Positions 55,368-63,406 of a stretch of DNA of 64,000 nucleotides are shown here, piece by piece. The notes under the pieces were generated by a model that saw only the letters and a program-made list of their open reading frames with translations, ran no database searches and was not told the DNA's origin. The DNA lies in NCBI RefSeq assembly GCF_024171885.1, contig NZ_JAMTCP010000021.1, positions 1 through 64,000 of the forward strand, written 5' to 3'. Every line of letters starts with the position of its first letter. Positions within the stretch are counted from its first letter, which is position 1. A program made the translations under genes and the position numbers. The DNA is from Streptoalloteichus tenebrarius (GTDB taxonomy: Bacteria; Actinomycetota; Actinomycetes; Mycobacteriales; Pseudonocardiaceae).

Positions 55368-55643
55368 TCACGCCGGCCGGCTCCCGCGCTCGGTGACCAC
55401 CTTCGTCGCGACGATCGCCAGCAGCATCGCCAGCGTGAGGGTGTTCGCCAGGATGATCGCCAGGTCGTCGCGCGCCACGCCGTAGGCGGCCCAGCAGCCA
55501 ACGCCCCCGCTCAGCACGAGCAGGTACGCCCACGAGAAGTCACGCGCGCTGCGCGTGCTGACCGTGCGCCGCACCTGCGGCAGCCAGCTCACGGTGGTCA
55601 GGACGGCGGCCAGCACACCCAACGCGGTGATCACGGACGGCAC
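55368..55643 (-). CDS. SemiSWEET-like PQ-loop membrane protein
   Basis: 91 residues with three membrane helices and the PQ-loop motif TTVSWLPQVRRTVSTRSARDFS in the first helix-loop, followed by YLLVLSGGVGCWAAYG and ILANTLTLAMLLAIV: the single triple-helix bundle of bacterial SemiSWEET sugar transporters, which dimerise to form a channel. GTG 55643 (GGAG 4 nt upstream) gives the usual length; GTG 55664 or 55679 are alternatives. Sugar specificity is unknown. Confidence 0.83.
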   Translation of the reverse strand: MPSVITALGVLAAVLTTVSWLPQVRRTVSTRSARDFSWAYLLVLSGGVGCWAAYGVARDDLAIILANTLTLAMLLAIVATKVVTERGSRPA

Positions 55644-55773
55644 CTCGCTCCACGACGCTCTCACGACCCGACAGCACACGGGTCGAGAAAGCCGCGTCGC
55701 GGCGGCTGCCGCAAGTCGTCAATATCAGGCGGGCCTCCACTCGTCAGGCGTGGCCTGCACCCCGGGTCCCTCG

Positions 55774-56685
55774 TCAGGCGGGCGACCAGTCGGTGTTCGC
55801 GCCGCAGAGCACCACGCAGGGCAGCTCGGCGTCGACGCGTCCGGCCAGCCACGCGGCGAACGGCGCCGCGGCCGCGGGTTCGACCGCCAGCCGGAACTCC
55901 TCCCACAGCCGGTCCCTCGCGGCCAGCAGCTCGGCGTCGTTCACCAGCACCGAGCGGGTCGGCGCGTCGGCCAGCACCGCGAACGGCAGCTCGCCCACCC
56001 GGGCCGCGCCCAGCGCCGAGGCCGCCGGCGAGCGGCCGTCGACGACGACGTCCACCGGCCGGCCCGCCGCCAACGCGGCGTGCAGCGTCGGACAGCCCTC
56101 GGGCTCCACGGCGAACAGCGGGCCCGCGCCGTCCAACGCCACGGCCGCGCCGGCCGCCAACCCGCCCCCGCCCACGGCGAGGACCACCGCGTCCACCTCC
56201 GGCGCGGAGGTGAGGATCTCCAGGGTCATCGTGCCCTGCCCGGCGATCACCGCCGGGTCGTCGTAGGCGTGCAGGTACCGGGTGCCCGGCTCCCGCGCGT
56301 CCGCGAGCGCCGCGGCCGCCGCCTCGGCGTAGCCGTCGCCGTGCCGGACGACCCTCGCGCCGGTCTCCTCCACCCGGCGCACCTTGCCGGACGGGGCCGA
56401 GACGGGCACGTAGACCGTGGCCGGCAGGCCGAGGATGGCGGCCGCCGTGGCCACGCCCAGGCCGTGGTTGCCGCCGGACGCGGTCACCACGCGCTCCGGG
56501 CGTTCGCCGGAGAGGAGGGCGTTGAGGGCGCCCCGCAGCTTGAACGACCCGGTCCGTTGCAGGTGCTCCAACTTCAGCACCAGCGGACGTCCGTCCACAG
56601 TGGCGTGCAGTAGCGGGGTGCGTCGGACGTGGGGCCGGATCCGGGCGGCTGCGGTCTCCACGTCGTGCGGGGTGGGAGCGGTCAT
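55774..56685 (-). CDS. Threonine/serine dehydratase-like PLP enzyme
   Basis: 303 residues, fold type II. Cofactor Lys in LQRTGSFKLRGALNAL, Asn loop VTASGGNHGLGVATAAA, glycine-rich phosphate site VLAVGGGGLAAGAAVA. Lacks the C-terminal ACT regulatory domain, so it is a catabolic or racemase-like dehydratase (threonine to 2-oxobutyrate or serine to pyruvate). ATG 56685 follows CACCCT by 6 nt (leaderless). Divergent from a LysR gene that probably controls it. Confidence 0.87.
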   Translation of the reverse strand: MTAPTPHDVETAAARIRPHVRRTPLLHATVDGRPLVLKLEHLQRTGSFKLRGALNALLSGERPERVVTASGGNHGLGVATAAAILGLPATVYVPVSAPSGKVRRVEETGARVVRHGDGYAEAAAAALADAREPGTRYLHAYDDPAVIAGQGTMTLEILTSAPEVDAVVLAVGGGGLAAGAAVALDGAGPLFAVEPEGCPTLHAALAAGRPVDVVVDGRSPAASALGAARVGELPFAVLADAPTRSVLVNDAELLAARDRLWEEFRLAVEPAAAAPFAAWLAGRVDAELPCVVLCGANTDWSPA

Positions 56686-56721
56686 GCCATCAGGGTGCGT
56701 CCCTGCCGTCCTAGAGTGAAG

Positions 56722-56730
56722 CAAGACTTG
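56722..56730. promoter_or_regulatory. Candidate LysR-type site
   Basis: CAAG-A-CTTG, a short perfect inverted repeat in the 68-bp divergent space between the dehydratase and lysR starts; the position suits autoregulation and activation of the divergent gene. Confidence 0.4.
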
Positions 56731-56753
56731 GTGACCTGCCGTGAGGAACGCTG

Positions 56754-57677
56754 ATGTCGTTGGACGTGGGTCGGCTGCGTGTGCTCGTCGAGGTGGCGCG
56801 GGCCGGGTCCATCGCGGCGGCGGCGCAGCGGATGTCGTTCACCCCGTCGGCCCTGTCGCAGCAGCTCGCCAAACTGGAGCGGGAGGCCGGCGGCCAGCTC
56901 CTGGAACGCCACCCCCACGGGGTGCGCCTGACCCGGGCCGGTCGCGTCCTGGTGGAGCACGGCGAGCGGGTGCTCGGCGAGCTGCGGGACGCCGAGGACG
57001 CGGTGCGGGCCGCGCTCGGCGAACGCCCGCAGAAGCTGTCCATCGGCGCCTTCCCCTCGGCGGCCCAGATCTTCGTGCCCGGTGTGCTCGCCGCCCTGCG
57101 GCGCGACCACCCCGGGGTGGAACTGCTGCTGCTGGACCTCGAACCGCCCCGGGGGTACGGGCTGGTGTCGGCCAGGGAGCTGGACCTGCTCATCACCCAC
57201 CGCTATCCCGGCGTCCCGTTGCCCAGCGCGCGGGGGCTGCGCCGGGTGCGGCTGCTCACCGACCCGCTGGCACTCGTCCTGCCGGCCGACCACCCGGTGG
57301 CGCGGGCGGAGCGGGTGACCCTGGGCGACCTCGCGGGCGAGGAGTGGATCTCGGGTCAGCGCGGGGTGGCCGACCGCGTGTGCCTGGAGCGGCTGGCCGA
57401 GCAGGCCGGGGTGCGGCTCCACGTCGCCTACGAGACGCACGACTACGAGGTGAGCATGGCCCTGGTGGGGGCGGGGGTCGGGGTGACGTTCGTGCCGTCC
57501 AGCGTCGTCCGCGCCGGGCTGCCGCCGGGGGCCGTCGCCCGCGAGGTCCACGGCGTCGGCCCCGCGCGGGAGATTTACCTGGTGCACCGGCGACGGCCGC
57601 CGGCCCTGGTGGGCGAGGTGATCGCGCTGCTGCGCGAGGCGGTCGCCCGAGCACAACAGTCCTCAGTGGACAGTTAG
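56754..57677 (+). CDS. LysR family transcriptional regulator
   Basis: 307 residues. N-terminal helix-turn-helix RLRVLVEVARAGSIAAAAQRMSFTPSALSQQLAKLE is canonical, followed by the effector domain (SIGAFPSAAQIFVPGVLAAL ... GVGVTFVPSSVV). ATG with GAGGAA upstream. Divergent from the dehydratase gene; amino-acid responsiveness is inferred from that only. Confidence 0.92.
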   Translation: MSLDVGRLRVLVEVARAGSIAAAAQRMSFTPSALSQQLAKLEREAGGQLLERHPHGVRLTRAGRVLVEHGERVLGELRDAEDAVRAALGERPQKLSIGAFPSAAQIFVPGVLAALRRDHPGVELLLLDLEPPRGYGLVSARELDLLITHRYPGVPLPSARGLRRVRLLTDPLALVLPADHPVARAERVTLGDLAGEEWISGQRGVADRVCLERLAEQAGVRLHVAYETHDYEVSMALVGAGVGVTFVPSSVVRAGLPPGAVAREVHGVGPAREIYLVHRRRPPALVGEVIALLREAVARAQQSSVDS

Positions 57678-57706
57678 TGCCGTGGCGGCGGGCTCTCCCG
57701 CCAGGC

Positions 57707-57887
57707 ATCTCCCGTTGGTCATCTCTCGCCGGACATCTGCCGCCAGGCATCTCCCGTGGGACATCTCTCGCCAGACATCTCTCGCCGGGCGTCTCTCGCC
57801 AGACATCTCTCGCCGGGCGTCTCTCGCCAGAAATCTGCCGCCGGGCGTCTCACGCCGGACATCTCCTGCTCGGACGTCTCCGCGGGC
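57707..57887. repeat. Degenerate 14-bp minisatellite, 12-13 copies
   Basis: Consecutive 14-bp units close to CATCTCTCGCCGGA begin at 57707, 57721, 57735, 57749, 57763, 57777, 57791, 57805, 57819, 57833 and 57847, then a 15-bp copy at 57861 and a partial copy. CATCTCTCGCC recurs exactly in several copies; CATCTCTCGCCGGG/CGTCTCTCGCCAGA alternate in the centre as a 28-bp higher-order unit. Confidence 0.93.
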
Positions 57888-58015
57888 CCTGCTGCCCAGC
57901 CCCGCCGTCCCCTCAACCCCACCCGCCGGCTGACACCCCCCACCCGTCCCGGGGGGCGAGCCCCGCTCCAGCCTATCGCCGCACGCCAGCGCGCCACCAG
58001 ACAACAACGCTCCGC

Positions 58016-58043
58016 TGTGGACAACTCGGCGGCCTGTGGATAA
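58016..58043 (-). promoter_or_regulatory. Two DnaA-box-like nonamers
   Basis: TGTGGACAA (58016-58024) and TGTGGATAA (58035-58043) are, on the minus strand, TTGTCCACA, the high-GC actinobacterial DnaA box, and TTATCCACA, the classical consensus. Same orientation, 19 bp apart. No dnaA, dnaN or box cluster lies nearby, so this is not an obvious origin; a DnaA-titrating or regulatory site is possible. Confidence 0.5.
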
Positions 58044-58145
58044 CCAGCCTCACGAACGGGTGCCGTTCGAACACGAAGGTGGGGAAGCGGAACACGGAGG
58101 AGGGAAAGCTCTTGCCTTCGCTGGACAACCGCTAGTGGCTCGCGC

Positions 58146-58180
58146 CGTCGCTTTGCCCGACGAGGCCGGGCAAAGCGACG
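58146..58180 (-). terminator. Terminator of the AOC-like gene
   Basis: CGTCGCTTTGCCCG (58146-58159) pairs perfectly over 14 bp with 58167-58180 around a 7-nt loop, 13 bp past the stop of the minus-strand gene. Confidence 0.85.
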
Positions 58181-58193
58181 CGCACGCGTTTCG

Positions 58194-58736
58194 TCAGAGG
58201 GAGACCTGGATCCGGTACTTCTCCTTCGGCGTGTGGATGTCCCACGCCTGGAGGTAGCCCCGCGCGTGCTGGTACGCGCCGGTCCCGCCGGTGATCGCCA
58301 TCTGCATCGGGGAGGTGCCGTCGTTCCACAGGCCCTGCGCGGTGAGCTGGCCCTCGGGGAGACGGATCGTCAGCACGCAGTTCGAGACCGACCGCGCGCC
58401 CTCGATGTGCGTCACGACGCACGAGCCGCCGTCCATGCCGACCTCCTTCCCGTCCCTGATCATCTTGTCCGAGTACACGGTCATGTCGCCGAGGCTGCGG
58501 CCGGGCGCGCCGAGGTCGGGTTCGGCGAACTGGTCGTTGTCGACCTGGAGGTCCAGCGTCACCGTGCGCGACGCCCCCGGGGACGCCGGGGACGCCGGCG
58601 CGGCCGCTCCCTCGGCCGAGGGCTCCGCCGACGCGGTGCCGCCGAGGGCCGACACCCCGGCCACGCCGAGCACCCCGGTCAGCGCGAGGGCTCCGGTCAG
58701 CGCGAGGGCTCCGGCGACGACGAGTGTCCTGCTCAT
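58194..58736 (-). CDS. Secreted allene-oxide-cyclase/dirigent-like barrel protein
   Basis: 180 residues: signal peptide ([20 protein letters not shown]...) then a small beta-barrel pattern [62 protein letters not shown] and [14 protein letters not shown]. The order resembles allene oxide cyclase/dirigent-type eight-stranded barrels occurring as exported proteins in actinobacteria; biochemical function there is unknown. Two Cys may pair. ATG 58736 set by GAGG 4 nt upstream. An 18-bp exact duplication lies in the signal-peptide coding part. Confidence 0.75.
   Translation of the reverse strand: MSRTLVVAGALALTGALALTGVLGVAGVSALGGTASAEPSAEGAAAPASPASPGASRTVTLDLQVDNDQFAEPDLGAPGRSLGDMTVYSDKMIRDGKEVGMDGGSCVVTHIEGARSVSNCVLTIRLPEGQLTAQGLWNDGTSPMQMAITGGTGAYQHARGYLQAWDIHTPKEKYRIQVSL
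58678..58713. repeat. 18-bp tandem duplication in the signal-peptide coding region
   Basis: GGTCAGCGCGAGGGCTCC occurs twice in direct tandem (58678-58695, 58696-58713), adding six in-frame hydrophobic residues (ALALTG twice) to the leader. Confidence 0.9.
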
Positions 58737-59084
58737 CTTCCTCACTCCCTTCGTGGGAAAACCGACGAAGGCGATCGTGGGAGTTCGATCGCGCTGGAGG
58801 TCAAGGGAACAGAATTCGGATCGTTCTCACACCTACACCCGAGTCTCGAAACGTGTGACGATGAGGAGTTTTCCCGCAGCGACCCTCCGTGCTGCTCCGA
58901 CAGTGTTCTCCCAGCTCAGCGGCATGATGGAGCGACGGGGGCAGGGATCGCCACGAATGCTCGAAAACGGCTGTCCACTGCCCCGGAAACACCTTCCGGA
59001 AAGGTTCTCCCGCTCCGTGACGGCGTGTGCGGAGGCAGCGGGCGAACCGTTCTTCGCGTGGCCCCTCCGCGATTCACGGGAGGG
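58737..59084. other. Intergenic region upstream of the AOC-like gene
   Basis: About 350 bp, AT-richer than its surroundings near 58800-58870, as expected of a promoter region for the minus-strand gene. GCGATCG and CGATCGC (58771-58792) form an inverted repeat around 8 nt. No gene seen; the arsR stop lies at its right edge. Confidence 0.5.
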
Positions 59085-59396
59085 TCAGGACCCGCTGGGC
59101 GCCAGAGCGTGGGCGAGCAGCGGGCGCAGGTGTTCGGCGTTGGCCGTGTAGTGCACGAAGGTGCCCTCGCGGCGGCCGGACACCAGGCCGGCCAGCCGGA
59201 GCTTCGCCAGGTGCTGGCTCACGGCGGTGGGCGAGGCGCCCACCAGCTCGGCCAGGCACGCGACCGACGACTCGCCCTGCAACAACGCCCACAGGATCTT
59301 GATCCGGGTCGGGTCGGCGAGCAGCCGGAACGCCTCCGCGGCCAGGGTGACCTGGTCCTCGGTCGGCATCTGGAAATCCGGAATGCCCGTGTGCAC
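59085..59396 (-). CDS. ArsR/SmtB family metal-responsive repressor
   Basis: 103-residue winged-helix repressor. [18 protein letters not shown] and [26 protein letters not shown] form the DNA-binding region. Potential metal ligands are His in [10 protein letters not shown] and LAHA and the Cys in VACLAEL; the His-rich C-terminal tail of KmtR/NmtR is missing, so the metal is uncertain. GTG 59396 with TAGGAT 6 nt upstream (leaderless). Divergent from the P-type ATPase it presumably represses. Confidence 0.9.
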   Translation of the reverse strand: MHTGIPDFQMPTEDQVTLAAEAFRLLADPTRIKILWALLQGESSVACLAELVGASPTAVSQHLAKLRLAGLVSGRREGTFVHYTANAEHLRPLLAHALAPSGS

Positions 59397-59442
59397 GAGG
59401 TGATCCTACCTTCTGCACACCTGTTCACCTGCGTATTTGTTT

Positions 59443-59462
59443 ACCTGCATGACTGCGCAGGT
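59443..59462. promoter_or_regulatory. Candidate ArsR-type operator and ATPase promoter
   Basis: ACCTGC-n8-GCAGGT is an exact inverted repeat touching the -10 TAGTAT (59462-59467) of the ATPase gene. Further ACCTG half-sites occur at 59419 and 59427, towards the arsR -10 (59403-59408, minus). The 78-bp gap thus holds both leaderless promoters and the binding sites. Confidence 0.6.
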
Positions 59463-59474
59463 AGTATCCCGGCC

Positions 59475-61451
59475 ATGCGGGTGGCCAACGGGCGGTGGCG
59501 CGGGGCGTGGCGGTTGAGCGAGGTGCGGTGGGCGGTCGCGGCCACGGCGCTGTTCGTCCTGGCGGTCGGCGCGGACCTGGCGTCCCTGCCCGGTCCGCTG
59601 GTGGGGGCGCTCTGTCTCCTCTGCTACGCCGCCGGAGGCTGGGAGCCGGCCCTCGCGGGACTGCGGGCCCTGGCCGCGCGCACGCTCGACGTCGACCTGC
59701 TGATGGTCGTGGCGGCGGTCGCGGCCGCCGCCACCGGGCAGTGGCTGGACGGCGGCCTGCTGATCGTCATCTTCGCCACCTCGGGTGCGTTGGAGGCGGT
59801 GATGACCGCGCGCACCGAGGACAGCGTGCGCGCCCTGCTCGACTTCGCGCCGGAGACCGCCGTGCTGGTCACCGGGGAGGGGGAGCGCGTCGTGCCCGCC
59901 GGCGAGGTGCGCAGGGGGGACGAGGTGCTGGTCCGGCCGGGCGAGCGGGTGCCGGCCGACGGGGTGGTGGTCGGCGGCGAGAGCGAGGTGGACCAGTCCA
60001 CGCTCACCGGTGAGCCGTTGCCCGTGCGGCGCGCGCCGGGCGACCGCGTGCTCGCCGGCACGGTCAACGGGACGGGCTCCCTGCGGGTCGCGGTCGACCG
60101 CGCGGCGGGGGAGACGGCGCTGGCGCGGGTCGCCGAGCAGGTGGAGCAGGCCGCGGCGACCAAGGCCCGGCGCCAGCTCGCCGTGGAACGCCTGGAGCAG
60201 CGCTACTCGCTGTTCGTCGTCGTGGCGACGTCCCTGCTGCTGGTGGTGCCGCTCGCCTTCGGGGCGGACTTCTCCGCGACCCTGTCCAGGGCGATGACCT
60301 TCATGATCGTGGCCTCGCCGTGCGCCGTCGTGCTGGCCACCATGCCGCCGTTGCTGGCGGCGATCGCCACGGCCGGCCGGCACGGCGTCCTGGTCAAGGA
60401 CGCGAGGGTGGTGGAGGCTCTGTCCGAAGTGGACACCGTCGCGCTGGACAAGACCGGCACGCTGACGCGGGGCGCGCCCCGTCTGGTCGCGGTGCGCCCG
60501 CTGGGAGGCGCGGGCGAGGCGGAGGTGCTGCGCCTGGCGGCGTCGGTGGAGCGGGACAGCGAACACCCCATCGCCCGGTGCGTGGTCGCCGAGGCCGACC
60601 GGCGCGGCGTCGACCTCCTCCCGACGCGCGGGTTCCGCGCGGAGCCGGGCCGGGGTGTGCGGGCCACCACCGACCGCGGGGAGATCGTGGTCGGCGACCC
60701 GGTCCTGCTGGCCGGATCGGAGTCCACTGAGGACGGTTCCTCCGCCTCGGGGCTCGTCGCCGCCGCCCAGGCCGAGGGACACACCGCCGTCGTGGTCCTG
60801 CGGGACGGCCGGCCGCTCGGCGTGCTCGCGGTCGCCGACGAGCCGAGGGACGACGCCCCCGCCGCCGTCATCGCCCTCGCCGAGATCTCGGGCCATCCCC
60901 CGGTCCTGCTCACCGGGGACGCCCCGGCCCCGGCCTCGGCGGTGGCCGCGAGCGTGGGCATCGCCGACGTCCGCGCCGGCCTGCTGCCGGCGGACAAGAC
61001 CGCCGCCGTGCGGGGCTGGCAGGCCGACGGCCGGCGGGTCCTGCTGGTGGGCGACGGGATCAACGACGCGCCCGCGCTCGCCGCGGCCGACGTCGGCGTC
61101 GCCATGGGCGGCGGCAGCGCCCTCAGCCTCACCGCCGCCGACGCGGTCGTCGTCGGCGACCGGCTGGGCGCGGTCGCCTCGCTCGTCCTGCTGGCGCGGC
61201 GCGCCCGCCGCGTGGCCGGGGCCAACCTCGCCCTCGCCGTGGCGGTGATCGTCGTCCTCGTGGCGTGGGACCTCTTCGGGGAACTGCCGTTGCCGCTCGG
61301 GGTCGCGGGACACGAGTTGTCCACGGTCCTGGTGTGCCTCAACGGACTGCGGCTGCTGTCCCGCGACTCCTGGCCGGCCACGCCCGCGCCCACGTCCGCG
61401 TCCGTTCCGCCCCGACCCGTGCCCGCCGTGTCGGACAGCCGCGCGTCGTAA
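59475..61451 (+). CDS. Heavy-metal P-type ATPase (P1B, probably P1B-4)
   Basis: 658-residue metal exporter. Motifs: [10 protein letters not shown] (actuator), membrane motif ASPCAV (SPC), phosphorylation site [12 protein letters not shown] motif SEHPIA, hinge [21 protein letters not shown] and a last-helix [17 protein letters not shown] comparable to the HEGxT motif of P1B-4 ATPases. No N-terminal Cys-x-x-Cys metal-binding domain, also usual in that group, whose known members export cobalt, nickel or iron. Leaderless ATG (TAGTAT 7 nt upstream). Divergent from arsR. Confidence 0.92.
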   Translation: MRVANGRWRGAWRLSEVRWAVAATALFVLAVGADLASLPGPLVGALCLLCYAAGGWEPALAGLRALAARTLDVDLLMVVAAVAAAATGQWLDGGLLIVIFATSGALEAVMTARTEDSVRALLDFAPETAVLVTGEGERVVPAGEVRRGDEVLVRPGERVPADGVVVGGESEVDQSTLTGEPLPVRRAPGDRVLAGTVNGTGSLRVAVDRAAGETALARVAEQVEQAAATKARRQLAVERLEQRYSLFVVVATSLLLVVPLAFGADFSATLSRAMTFMIVASPCAVVLATMPPLLAAIATAGRHGVLVKDARVVEALSEVDTVALDKTGTLTRGAPRLVAVRPLGGAGEAEVLRLAASVERDSEHPIARCVVAEADRRGVDLLPTRGFRAEPGRGVRATTDRGEIVVGDPVLLAGSESTEDGSSASGLVAAAQAEGHTAVVVLRDGRPLGVLAVADEPRDDAPAAVIALAEISGHPPVLLTGDAPAPASAVAASVGIADVRAGLLPADKTAAVRGWQADGRRVLLVGDGINDAPALAAADVGVAMGGGSALSLTAADAVVVGDRLGAVASLVLLARRARRVAGANLALAVAVIVVLVAWDLFGELPLPLGVAGHELSTVLVCLNGLRLLSRDSWPATPAPTSASVPPRPVPAVSDSRAS

Positions 61452-61493
61452 CGGGATTGGCGATCTTCCTGACCCCGCCTAGGGTCGAGGGGC

Positions 61494-62315
61494 ATGAGGG
61501 ATGAGGGACGGCACGACCCGGATCTCCTGCGGTACTACGGCGAGGGCAGGGAGGGCGAGCGCCTCCGGTCCGGCTCCGGGCTGCTGGAGTTGGTCCGCAC
61601 CCAGGACCTCCTCCGCCGCTTCCTCCCTGAGCCGCCGGCCTCGGTGCTCGACGTCGGCGGCGCGACCGGCGTCCACGCGGAGTGGCTCGTCACGGACGGC
61701 TACCAGGTCGACCTCGTCGACGCCGTGCCCGCGCACGTCGAGCAGGCCGCGACGCTGCCGGGCGTGCGGGCGAGGGTCGGCGACGCCAGGGACCTCGACG
61801 CGGCGGACGCCGCCTACGACGCCGTGCTCCTGCTCGGCCCGCTCTACCACCTCGTTGAGCGCGAGGACCGGCTCCTGGCCTGGCGCGAGGCCGCCAGGGT
61901 GGTCCGGCCGGGAGGGCTCGTCGCGGCGGCGACCATCAGCCGGTTCGCGTCGCTGCACGACGGCCTCCGGACGGGGATGATCGTCGACGAGGAGTTCCGG
62001 GAGATGGTGGCCAGGGACCTGGCCGACGGGCAGCACCGCCCTCCGCCGGGCAAGCCGTGGACTTGGTTCACCACCACGTACCTCCACCTGCCGGGCGAGG
62101 CCGCCGACGAGGCCGTGGCCGCCGGCCTGGAGTCGCCCGAGGTGTTCGGGGTCGAGTGCTCGGCGGGCCTGCTGCCCGAGGCGGAGATCGAGACCTGGCT
62201 GTCCGACCCTGACCGCAGGGGCCGCCTGCTGTGGGGCCTGCGCCGGATCGAGCGGGAACCGTCGGTCCTCGGGGCCTCCGGCCACCTGCTCACCCTCGCC
62301 CGCCGGCCGGGGTGA
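61494..62315 (+). CDS. SAM-dependent methyltransferase
   Basis: 273 residues. LLRYYGEGREGERL at the N-terminus, SAM motif I SVLDVGGATGVHAEWL, YDAVLLLGPLYHLVEREDRL (motif IV/V region) and RVVRPGGLVAAATISRFAS. The pattern is typical of small-molecule methyltransferases in actinobacteria; substrate unknown. ATG with TAGGGT (61480-61485) 8 nt upstream. A strong terminator follows. Confidence 0.85.
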   Translation: MRDEGRHDPDLLRYYGEGREGERLRSGSGLLELVRTQDLLRRFLPEPPASVLDVGGATGVHAEWLVTDGYQVDLVDAVPAHVEQAATLPGVRARVGDARDLDAADAAYDAVLLLGPLYHLVEREDRLLAWREAARVVRPGGLVAAATISRFASLHDGLRTGMIVDEEFREMVARDLADGQHRPPPGKPWTWFTTTYLHLPGEAADEAVAAGLESPEVFGVECSAGLLPEAEIETWLSDPDRRGRLLWGLRRIEREPSVLGASGHLLTLARRPG

Positions 62316-62349
62316 GCGCGGGCCGCCGCGCGGGAGTGGACGGCAGGAC

Positions 62350-62383
62350 GCCGGTCCTCGGGAGGCGCGTCCCGAGGACCGGC
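62350..62383. terminator. Terminator between convergent methyltransferase and chitinase genes
   Basis: GCCGGTCCTCGGGA (62350-62363) and its perfect complement 62370-62383, 6-nt loop. Confidence 0.88.
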
Positions 62384-62405
62384 GCCCGGTTTCCGGGCGG
62401 GCGCG

Positions 62406-63395
62406 TCAGCCCGCGTAGGACTTGAAGATGTTGGTGAACTCGTAGTCGGACTGGCCGATGCCGCTACAGGTGGGGGAGACGCCACCGCCAGAACAGCGGC
62501 CGTTGTCCCTGCCCACGGACCAGAACCCGATGAAGCCGATGCGGTTGGACTGGGCGAAGGACAGCAGCTTGCGGGCGTGGGCCTGCGTCGTGACCATCCC
62601 GGTGTCGTTACGGCCGATCATCGGCGTGACCCCCAGCATCGCCTTCAGCTCGGCGTCGGACTTGCCCGGCCACACCCCCTTCATCTGGCGCAGCGTGGCG
62701 TTGGCCGCCGCGACCATCGCGTCGCCCCAGTCGCCGCTGTAGCCGAAGTTCATCAGCATCGGGTTGACCACGACGTTGACGCCGTGCCGCGCGGCGCTCT
62801 GGAGGATCTGCACGGAGAACGGGTCCACGCCGTAGTCCTGGCCCTGCACCCGCAGGGTGTAGCTGACCGAGGTCCCGCGCTCCCGCTGGACGGTGGCCAG
62901 CGCCTGGTTCACCGTGTCCGCCGGGATCGACGCCTCCACGTCGACGTCGAGGTGGTTGCTGCCGGTGGCGTCGAGCACCTTCCGGTAGGCGCCGGCGAGC
63001 GCGCTCGCGCTCCCGCAGACGTGCTCCAGGTACGGCCCGAGCGCGCCGCCGGTCGCGATGATCACGTCACCGCCCATCGACCGGAGTTCCCTGACCTGGT
63101 TGATGATCCGGGGCTCGTTCAGGTCGATCACCCCGCCCCACTTGGGGTCGCAGCCCGTGCTGCTGCCCAGCGCGAAGGCCAGGGTGAAGTACTTCTGCCC
63201 GGTGGCGCGGGCGACCTCGGGCAGGGTCGGCTTCGCCATCGTGATGTCGATGTAGGGCGCGACCTTCGGAACGACCGCGAGCGGCCGGGGCGCGGCGGGC
63301 TCCGCGCCCGCCGCCGGTCCCGACAGCAGTCCGGTCAGGCACAGGGACACCGCCGTCGTGACGAGCGCGGCGATCCTCGACCTCGTGATCCTCAT
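62406..63395 (-). CDS. Secreted GH18 family glycosidase (chitinase-like)
   Basis: 329 residues with signal peptide (RITRSRIAALVTTAVSLCLTG...). GH18 barrel: APYIDITMAKPT, KYFTLAFALGSSTGCDPKWGG, GGDVIIATGGALG (SxGG-type strand), HLDVDVEAS where the catalytic DxxDxDxE reads N-HLDVDVE so the first Asp is replaced, and FWSVGRDNGRC at the last strand. The catalytic Glu and its Asp partner are kept, so activity is plausible. ATG 63395 follows GGGAGG by 6 nt. It lies 11 bp after a second GH18 gene, forming an operon. Confidence 0.87.
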   Translation of the reverse strand: MRITRSRIAALVTTAVSLCLTGLLSGPAAGAEPAAPRPLAVVPKVAPYIDITMAKPTLPEVARATGQKYFTLAFALGSSTGCDPKWGGVIDLNEPRIINQVRELRSMGGDVIIATGGALGPYLEHVCGSASALAGAYRKVLDATGSNHLDVDVEASIPADTVNQALATVQRERGTSVSYTLRVQGQDYGVDPFSVQILQSAARHGVNVVVNPMLMNFGYSGDWGDAMVAAANATLRQMKGVWPGKSDAELKAMLGVTPMIGRNDTGMVTTQAHARKLLSFAQSNRIGFIGFWSVGRDNGRCSGGGVSPTCSGIGQSDYEFTNIFKSYAG

Positions 63396-63406
63396 GACGG
63401 CCTCCC

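Larger units (their letters stand above)
57678..58145. other. Intergenic region with minisatellite and DnaA-box-like pair
   Basis: About 470 bp without a credible gene. Contains a 14-bp tandem repeat array, a C-rich stretch (57890-57970) and two DnaA-box-like sequences, each listed separately. Frames open here are translations of the repeat in all phases, since 14 is not a multiple of 3. Confidence 0.7.

Noticed and set aside
57663-58024. Overlapping open frames across the 14-bp minisatellite
   Set aside because: They arise because the repeat lacks stop codons in several frames; no ribosome site, and each frame only reads repeat translation.
58016-58043. Chromosomal origin of replication
   Set aside because: Only two DnaA-like boxes, no AT-rich unwinding region and no dnaA, dnaN or recF genes.
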